Assembly: GCA_022376515.1 (NCBI GenBank)
Contig: WTXI01000017.1
Coordinates: forward strand, 62,001 to 126,000
Reading direction: 5' to 3'
DNA: 64,000 nucleotides
Source of the DNA: Lactifluus volemus
Lineage: Eukaryota > Basidiomycota > Agaricomycetes > Russulales > Russulaceae
Shown: positions 57,550 to 64,000 of the stretch, piece after piece
Numbering within the stretch: position 1 is the first letter of the stretch
Layout: the number at the start of each line of letters is the position of its first letter
Made by a program: the position numbers and the translations under genes
The notes under the pieces: model-generated
Seen by the model: the letters and a program-made list of their open reading frames with translations, nothing else
Database searches by the model: none
What the model was told of the DNA's origin: nothing

Positions 57550-58435
57550 TTAGGTTATTAATAAGTTGTAGTCCAAAGTAACTACTCCTAGTCAGAATAT
57601 TAACTCAATAAGATACGAAAGGTGTAAGAGTCGAGAACGAGATGAGCTCGATCTGCAAGTGAGACTCCCGACGTTGCTTCGTTCACGCACTCGCCTGCCT
57701 TCGCCAAGCGTGCTCACCAGTCGCAACTGACAGTATTCTACCCACTCAGACTTGGCTTCCTTCACACAATTGCCATTTCTGGCAACGTGCTCAATCAAGG
57801 CTACGTAACCACCTCAATTTCGACGCTCTCATGTTACGCATGAAGCGGCGAAACAGCTTCAGGCCGCAGTGAAAGAGTTCCAGGCCGCCGTGATCACACC
57901 ATTACTCACTTATGGGTCCATTGACCGGATGAATGATCATTTTAAACAACCCTTCCAGGTGTTCGGAATCTGTCCTGGGGTACATAGTGGTGTTTGCCTC
58001 TTTTCTTTCCGATCCCTTTTGCTCTACCGAACTCGCCCATTCGCTCCTGCGGCGCACGTATATGGAACAAAAGAAGGACAACGACTAAATACAGACCGTA
58101 GTTACTGTCACGAAGTACCTCATCCTTAGTTTGTGAGGAGAGCATGAGCGAGACCAGTGTTGCGAAGCGCTTATTCTATTTTTTTTTTGTGAACAGAAAG
58201 AGCGAGGCGTGCGGAGAGAAAAAAAGACCATTCAAACGTTGAGCTCAGTAAATAAGGGAGAGATAGAACGCGCACTCGAGGACCCGTCTGTAAGATAGGG
58301 GGAAATAGATGTAAAACAAGTGGCTAGACTGGCAGAGAGACCTTAGTCTATCCTCCAAGTCGCGAGTACGGGTAGTTGAACTGAGGTACGATAGGTGAAG
58401 AGAATCATGAGTATCACATAAGATTTAATGGCTGA

Positions 58436-59215
58436 TCGACATCCTCTTCAAGGCCGAGCTCAACGCGGAAAATGGTACGGTTGAGCATGAAGGTAGTAAG
58501 GACCCATCTAATCGCGGACACGCGATTCCCAGCCATCGGGAAGGCGTTCCTCGACCAAGGTATACAGGTCGGGCACACACCCACTGAAGACAATCAATAA
58601 TGTTGACCCACTTCCCACCAAAAAAAATGACGTGGAAAAGAGAAGGATATAGGAAACGAACTTGTTTGAGCCAATGACCTTGTATTTGTAGGCTTGCGAA
58701 TACTGTCCGTTATCGCGGCCAAGACGCCGGGAGACATCGCTTGGGGCCAAGATGCGATTCATATCAAGGTCGGCCATTGCGTTCGTGGCTAGCACTGCGG
58801 CGCCAAAATGGGGCGAGTCGTTCGGGGGCAGAGGCGGCGGGTCAGTGGCACACATGCGCAATGAGGCTTACCAACTGACCGTCCGGCAGACCCTAGTCGA
58901 TTTGGTGGTGCGCGTCACGTCCTGTATTGTCGTTCAATAACGGGAGTTTCAAGTTAGGGGAGAGGCAGGGTTGAATAGGGGAGCTAGGAATTGAAAGAGG
59001 GGTTTTATGGACGACATACGGATGAGAGAGGCATCGTGCTCAACGCCGTTGTGTACATTGATGTCTGAGAGATCGATGCGCCCAGTGTTGTAAAAGCGGT
59101 TCAATATGCGCGCCGTGGCGCATGGCACGTAGAAGCAGAGCGAAGGAGCAAAGTTGTAAGTTGCGCGGGCCTTTTCAGACGCCACTCGGAAGGATATGCT
59201 GCGTTCGTCTCCGAG
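58436..59215 (-). pseudogene. Chloroperoxidase-type pseudogene, copy B
   Basis: Same as 38136-38940, including NVHNGVEHDAS and the same in-frame TAG (58893-58895). Relative to copy A it lacks 33 nt in the adjoining region, flanked by cggcgggtc repeats, and has 12 extra nt that restore SDVSRRLGRDNGQYSQ. STLLIVFSG and LVEERLPDGWESRV are kept. The shared stop shows the gene was already dead before the segment was duplicated. Confidence 0.75.
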
Positions 59216-59406
59216 TCGTGAGATGATACCTCAGGCTAGAGCACGTGGAGACATAACTTTGCAGAAAACTCGGACGAAAGGGGACGAACCGTGATTAACC
59301 ATCGTTTTTAGCACGGGGCATGAATGCATGAACAGCGACTGTCATCAGGAAAATATTCTGGCTAGATGCCACCTTCTCCTGTGTCCCTTAGGCGTCACCC
59401 TACCGA

Positions 59407-59468
59407 CCTTGCTAATGAAAGTAAGCACATTAACCAGCTTGTTAATGCGCTTACTTTCAACAGCAAGG
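59407..59468. repeat. Diverged inverted repeat, copy B
   Basis: Arms 59407-59434 and 59441-59468 correspond to the hairpin at 39142-39202 but with several mismatches (aacagcaagg against ccttgctaat). Confidence 0.7.
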
Positions 59469-59532
59469 CACGCTTAGACGAAGATCCAGCAACTTCCCGA
59501 AGGCTGGGGGAAGCTTCAACCATGACTACGAC

Positions 59533-61833
59533 ATGGACCTTAACCCAGAACTCCCACCACTCCCAACCCTAACCCCACTCTCAACTCAGTTAAACCCACC
59601 TGAGAAACCTCCTGACCCCTCAATTTCTCTGTTATTCCCGGAGTCTACCCAGTACAGGGTCCCGGTGAACCCCTTCAAAGGGGCGCTCCCCAAAATGCGA
59701 AACAAAGAACATAGGGAAGCGCTCAAAATAGCCCTCGAGAGCATAAGAGCACCTTTCCTCTTTGACACTGAGAAACCTCTGACATTCAACGGGGACTGCG
59801 TTGATGTAGACATGACCACAGAAACCTTTAACGCCGCAGTGACCACGGTCGTCGCGGCCCTAGAGCGAGGATACTTCTCAACATGTGACCCCACCCCTCT
59901 GGGCCCCACTGATTGGGCCCGCCTGTCATGTGCCCTTCTCGCAGCGGTCGGTAGGGGATACCACCGACAGTACAGTACCGAGAAAGAAAGCACTCTTGAC
60001 AGAGTCAGGGCCGAAGTGATCGACCCAGACCCGCTCCCAAAAAACCCGACCCTGTTCCACCACCTGGCGGCCATAGCAGACGACCTAAATACGCACATCG
60101 GACCAGACCAGGACGGATACCAGGACTGGTATCTCACCCTGAAAAAGGACTTCGACACCAAAGCCACTAAAGCTGCGGCTGCGGAAGTAGACGAGAAATG
60201 GCTCCGCTGGAAGTCCGAGCAACTCGACATGCTCATACACCAACACGAAAACGAAATAGCAGCCCAAGCAAGGTGCCACGGCATAGACTATTTTATCGCG
60301 ACTGGACAGAGGCTAGGTTTAGACATCACACGAGGCCCCTCCGCCGCAATCACTACCCCCACCCCCACTACAGGCAAGAAGCGCACGGTCTCGGGCTCTC
60401 GCCCCAGACAAAGCTCGGCCACCCCGGTAATGAGAAAAGCTGCCCCGATAGTAAATCAAGCAGCATTTTTTGACACCCCAGACACCCCACGCGGAAGACC
60501 GATCGCACTGCGCAGACTGCCTAGCGACGTAAGCATGCAAGTCGACCCCCCCTCTGGCCCCCAAACGGTGAGGCCCACCATGGCAAGGGAAGAGAAAGGT
60601 AGTACAGACCTAGACAGGATCGCAGCCGTAATAAAAGCAGCACTCGGCCCCGCTATCCAGGCGGCGATGGCCCCCTACGTCACGAAAATCTCTATGCTTG
60701 AAAGCAGAATGAACCCCACCCAGACAAGCAGCGAGGACACCCGACCCACGACGAAGCCTCCACCCGCCCCCAGGGGAACAGAAGGGAGTATCTGGGCCAC
60801 GATGGAACCAGCCCAATACTCCACCACCGGTAATGATGGCTTCACACCCGTAACCCACAACGGAAAAGGTAAAAAGACAAAAAACAGGATGGGTACCGCC
60901 GCCCCCGCCCCACCGCCGACCACGGGTGAAACCCCCCTACCCACCTCGTATGCTGGCATAGCCGCTGCAGCAACCAACATCAGGCAACCCCCAGCCCCAC
61001 CTAGACAGGCTCCCCGCATCCCGACTATCACTGAAGTCACAGTCATCAGATCCGGAGATCTCTTAGACAAAGAACTGGAGGAATCAATCCGGGCATGCGC
61101 AGCAGATGCAATAGTCCGAGAAGTCAACCTCAAAATGGCGAAAACGGTGGCACTACCGCTCCCCCTAAAGTCAGGCCGTTGGAGCATCCACCCGCGCAGC
61201 AAAGGGAACTTTGTCTATTCATTTGACGGCAACGTTCCCTTTGACTTAATCACCACTTATGAACACTTACTACTCTCGCCCTTCCAAGGCTCAGGTAAAC
61301 TCAGCCCTTCAATGGGCTGGACGCGCCTACTGGCACATGGTGTTCCAACCTGGGACGACATCGAGTGGGAAATCTTTGGAACGGAGGCCCTGCTCAAGGA
61401 AGTAAAGGGACTACCAGGCCTGAAAAAAGCGCACCTGGCCATGCCTCCAAGGTGGCTGAAACCAGTCGAACGAATCGAATCAGATTACTCCACAATCACA
61501 TTCGCCATCTCCGACCCGGACGGCACGATCACCAGTAAACTCCTGTCAGGCCGGACAGCACTCTTCGGAAAGGAAGTCACCATACAGAGATGGGTGGATA
61601 AACCTGCCCTAGTACAATGCTCACACTGCCACGCCTTAGGTCATACCAAATCGTCTAAGGGATGCACGCTCGGAAAAGACTCGGTAAAGTGCCACATTTG
61701 CGGGGGAGCGCATCCCTCCGACGAACACAGCCAAAAGTGCCCCAAGAAACACGAAGTCGCCGGCATCTGCGACTGCAGCCATTACAAGTGTCTCAACTGC
61801 CACAAAAGAGGCCACAACTGCAGAGACACATGA
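59533..61833 (+). CDS. LINE ORF1 protein (gag-like, zinc knuckles)
   Basis: 766 residues. The N-terminal two thirds are Pro-rich with a helical segment near residues 150-260. The end carries three Cys/His knuckles: CSHCHALGHTKSSKGC, CHICGGAHPSDEHSQKC and CLNCHKRGHNCRD, which bind nucleic acid in LINE RNPs. It stops at TGA 61831-61833, but related sequence continues in shifted frames (EVPYANAAAGPSNVTLEEIL then MAIAALCNQQSMEI..) to TAA 62263-62265. The native ORF1 was therefore longer and this copy has lost its tail through a nonsense change and indels, one probably in the C-run near 61990. Confidence 0.85.
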   Translation: MDLNPELPPLPTLTPLSTQLNPPEKPPDPSISLLFPESTQYRVPVNPFKGALPKMRNKEHREALKIALESIRAPFLFDTEKPLTFNGDCVDVDMTTETFNAAVTTVVAALERGYFSTCDPTPLGPTDWARLSCALLAAVGRGYHRQYSTEKESTLDRVRAEVIDPDPLPKNPTLFHHLAAIADDLNTHIGPDQDGYQDWYLTLKKDFDTKATKAAAAEVDEKWLRWKSEQLDMLIHQHENEIAAQARCHGIDYFIATGQRLGLDITRGPSAAITTPTPTTGKKRTVSGSRPRQSSATPVMRKAAPIVNQAAFFDTPDTPRGRPIALRRLPSDVSMQVDPPSGPQTVRPTMAREEKGSTDLDRIAAVIKAALGPAIQAAMAPYVTKISMLESRMNPTQTSSEDTRPTTKPPPAPRGTEGSIWATMEPAQYSTTGNDGFTPVTHNGKGKKTKNRMGTAAPAPPPTTGETPLPTSYAGIAAAATNIRQPPAPPRQAPRIPTITEVTVIRSGDLLDKELEESIRACAADAIVREVNLKMAKTVALPLPLKSGRWSIHPRSKGNFVYSFDGNVPFDLITTYEHLLLSPFQGSGKLSPSMGWTRLLAHGVPTWDDIEWEIFGTEALLKEVKGLPGLKKAHLAMPPRWLKPVERIESDYSTITFAISDPDGTITSKLLSGRTALFGKEVTIQRWVDKPALVQCSHCHALGHTKSSKGCTLGKDSVKCHICGGAHPSDEHSQKCPKKHEVAGICDCSHYKCLNCHKRGHNCRDT

Positions 61834-62264
61834 TGCCCAGCACGGGAACTCTTCCGCCCCCGCCCAAACCGCAGAGCTAAAAAACACAACGACAAAAGGT
61901 AACGCACAGGAGGTACCTTATGCCAACGCCGCAGCGGGCCCCTCCAACGTAACCTTGGAGGAGATCCTTGATCCAGACGGCGACCTCTACGACCCCCCCC
62001 CCTGCCCCCGAACGCTACCGGCCCCCAGATCAGAACGGCGTTACATAGCATGGCAATAGCTGCCTTATGTAACCAACAGTCCATGGAGATAGATGGAACA
62101 GACCCCGGGGTACACCCCAATAACGAATACGACCCTAGGGAGTTCCCCGAGGCGATTAATGGCAGCACCTTCATCCCTGCGGAGGTAACCAGTGCTGCGG
62201 CACAAACTAAGGTCTACTCCCCCTCACGCCCCCTCCAAGGCACTGCCAAGCAGTACTTCGCTTA

Positions 62265-63705
62265 ATGGCAGTACACCCACCCATACTAATATCGTCCGCT
62301 AATATGCGCAAACGCAACGCAACCACCCATGCCCTGCTAAACAGCAATATGAAAACCCACCTGCTACTAATTCAGGAACCTTGGTTCAACACAATCGGAA
62401 CGGCAAGGAAAGACAACGCACGCGAGGGAATAGACGTGCTGGGAGGAGTAGCATCCCCAGCATGGGAGATACACTACCCCGGACACGCTGAAGGCAAACG
62501 ACCCAAAGTTATGGCCTACTCACGCAAAAAGACACAGACAGACAACAGCACCCACTTTACAGTTGTGCCGCGATTCGACGTCTGTTCATACCCAACAATT
62601 CAAGTCCTCGACATCATCTTTGATAAGGAGCAGTGGCGAGTAATCAACTTCTACCACGATATTAGGGATAATACATTGCTCCAAAAGCTCTTAGAGATCG
62701 ACATCGACGCAATCATACCAACCTTGGTGATAGGGGATTTCAACACCCACTCACGAGCTTGGTCCCCCCCCGACATCCCCCGCTCTCAATGGGCAGGCCG
62801 CCTTGAAGAATGGGCGGCCACAAACTTACTCACACTAGCTAACAACCCCGGAGAGATCACCCGGAGAGGCGCGGATCACGAACGAGACTCCGTTATCGAC
62901 CTAGCCTGGTACAACGAAGCAGCCATCCAGGCGGCCAGCTTCACAGGTTTGACCATGGACTGGGAAGGTAGTCTAGCCTCAGACCACGCCATGCTGCACC
63001 TTCTGGGACACATGCGCAAAAGTCACCTAATCCTACCCCAGAAACTGACCTTGGCTTCGTAATGGACCCCGAAAGAAGGGAGGAATGGACCCACGCCTTT
63101 AAGGTAAGATCCATAAAACCCCTCTTTCAGGCCAGCCCAACGGCAGACGAAATCGAGGATGCGATGGAAAAATTGATGTCGGACATTACCCTGACCAACG
63201 AGTCAGTATTCAAACGACGGAAACCCCCGCACCCCAAGGCCTCCCCCTGGTGGAACGCAGCCTGCGCGATCGCCACCCAGAACCTACGCAGAGCCCAGAC
63301 AACAAGGACATGAGGAACAGCTCAAGCGAGACTCAAAGGTACAGTGCGCGCAGCGAAGCGACAATGGGCCGACGAATACATCGAAAAGACCCAACTCTGG
63401 GAACTTGCCGCCTGGAGACATGGTCGTAAAGTAACCAAAGTACCATCACTGCAAGGACCTAATGGTCTGGTGCACACACACGAAGAGGTCGCTGGTATCC
63501 TCTGCCAGCGGTTCTTTCCTCAAACACCTCCAAGGGTGGCCTCTGTCTTCACCGACGACCCTCCCCCACGACCAACAAGAAACCTCCCACACATCGATAA
63601 AGAACTAGTTGGCTCTCTCATCGCGAAGACCACCAACAAATCTGCGCCGGGTCAGTCAGGCCAAACTTGGACTATCCTCAAATGGGTCTGGACCGCGGAC
63701 CCAGA
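62265..63705 (+). pseudogene. LINE ORF2, endonuclease part, broken before the reverse transcriptase
   Basis: ATG 62265-62267 overlaps the ORF1 terminator as TAATG. APE-type endonuclease motifs are LLLIQEPW, TLVIGDFNTHSRAWSPPDIP and SLASDHAMLHLLG. A frameshift occurs just before 63060, after which MDPERREEWTHAFK is read in a new frame. A TGA at 63311-63313 is in the same frame as the continuing AAKRQWADEYIEKTQLWELA. The frame reaches KSAPGQSGQTWTILKWVWTA then DPE, the linker just ahead of the RT domain, and is cut there. Not functional. Confidence 0.85.
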
Positions 63706-64000
63706 GTGTTAGGGACTAGCTGTTCCTAGTTCCTAAGATAGGATCAAGTTGGTTCAGGAGGGACCAACAGAGACGCGAGTCAAAGTTGGGTCTAGCTAAG
63801 TTATAGCACTTAGAGGGCTTCAAGAGAGAAAGGATCGCAAGGGGATTTGTGAGGAGGTTCAAGAGGCTAGTATTGGAGAGAAGTCCAAGCTGGAGAGCAA
63901 GGACACAAGTCGAGGGATCTTATATACTGTACAGGGCAAAGGGCGAGTGACATCAGTAATGATGTCATGAGCCTGGGTCTAACTACGACGTCATCGAAGT
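63706..64000. mobile_element. Probable 5' end of an LTR retrotransposon inserted in the LINE
   Basis: Sequence switches from LINE ORF2 coding to non-coding exactly at tgttagggactag, a TG start as for LTRs. A TATATAC box lies at about 63921, in a position that could drive an LTR promoter. No open frame is present. The other end lies outside the window, so target duplication and superfamily cannot be tested. Confidence 0.5.

Larger units (their letters stand above)
54484..59531 (+). repeat. Segmental duplication, copy B (about 5.05 kb)
   Basis: Direct repeat of 34196-39271, about 20.3 kb away, same orientation. The right edge is abrupt at the first codon of LINE ORF1 (59533), so the edge reflects the LINE insertion. 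Confidence 0.95.
59533..63705 (+). mobile_element. Non-LTR retrotransposon (LINE), interrupted and decayed
   Basis: Two-ORF LINE: ORF1 with C-terminal zinc knuckles, ORF2 with an APE-type endonuclease. No 5' UTR is visible; ORF1 begins where duplicated sequence stops, so the copy may be 5'-truncated. The 3' part (reverse transcriptase onward) is missing because another element starts at 63706. Confidence 0.9.

Noticed and set aside
60319..61202. Long minus-strand open frames opposite LINE ORF1
   Set aside because: Shadow frames of the biased LINE codon usage; the plus frame has the zinc knuckles and continuous domain sense.

Overview
The window looks like nuclear DNA from a filamentous basidiomycete (Agaricomycetes; a Ceratobasidiaceae/Rhizoctonia-like fungus is my guess, not shown). 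The reasons are many short GT-AG introns of about 50-80 bp, dense genes on both strands with no operons, a fungal gene set (Bud6, Zds, Tul1, Rib3, Ppo-type fatty-acid oxygenase, F-box proteins, a Kre9-like wall protein), a tRNA-Pro with an intron, and fungal-type retroelements.

Region 1 (about 0.1-34 kb) is a conserved gene-rich block. It holds peroxisomal 3-ketoacyl-CoA thiolase (-), tRNA-Pro(CGG) (-), a coiled-coil protein (+), the polarity factor Bud6/Aip3 (+), an unrecognised proline-tailed protein (+), a Ser/Pro-rich protein (-), the Golgi/endosomal RING E3 ligase Tul1/Dsc1 (+) followed by a decayed partial second copy, riboflavin synthesis gene RIB3 (-), a Zds1/2-type regulator (+), a small single-pass membrane protein (-) divergent from a Ccc2-type copper ATPase (+), and a cytochrome P450 (+). 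For six of these genes I derived complete exon sets whose lengths sum to a multiple of three.

Region 2 (about 34-64 kb) is a repeat-rich accessory block. Its main feature is a direct segmental duplication of about 5 kb (copy A 34196-39271, copy B 54484-59531). Each copy carries a Kre9-like GPI-anchored wall protein, a Copia-type gag relic and a chloroperoxidase-type pseudogene. Between the copies lie a Ppo-type oxygenase whose P450-like half has lost its heme-ligand Cys, an F-box gene broken by a 198-bp hAT-type MITE, a cluster of unrelated gene fragments, a 1.38-kb element with 82-bp terminal inverted repeats that contains the 3' end of a LINE, and a second F-box gene with a repetitive Gln-rich tail. 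Copy B is cut by a LINE (59533-63705), which is itself cut by what looks like the start of an LTR element (63706 to the window end).

The genes do not form one pathway. The left half is housekeeping and cell-polarity function. The right half shows layered insertion, duplication and decay whose order can be partly reconstructed. No CRISPR, prophage or bacterial features are present. All family assignments come from motif recognition by eye; no database search was run.
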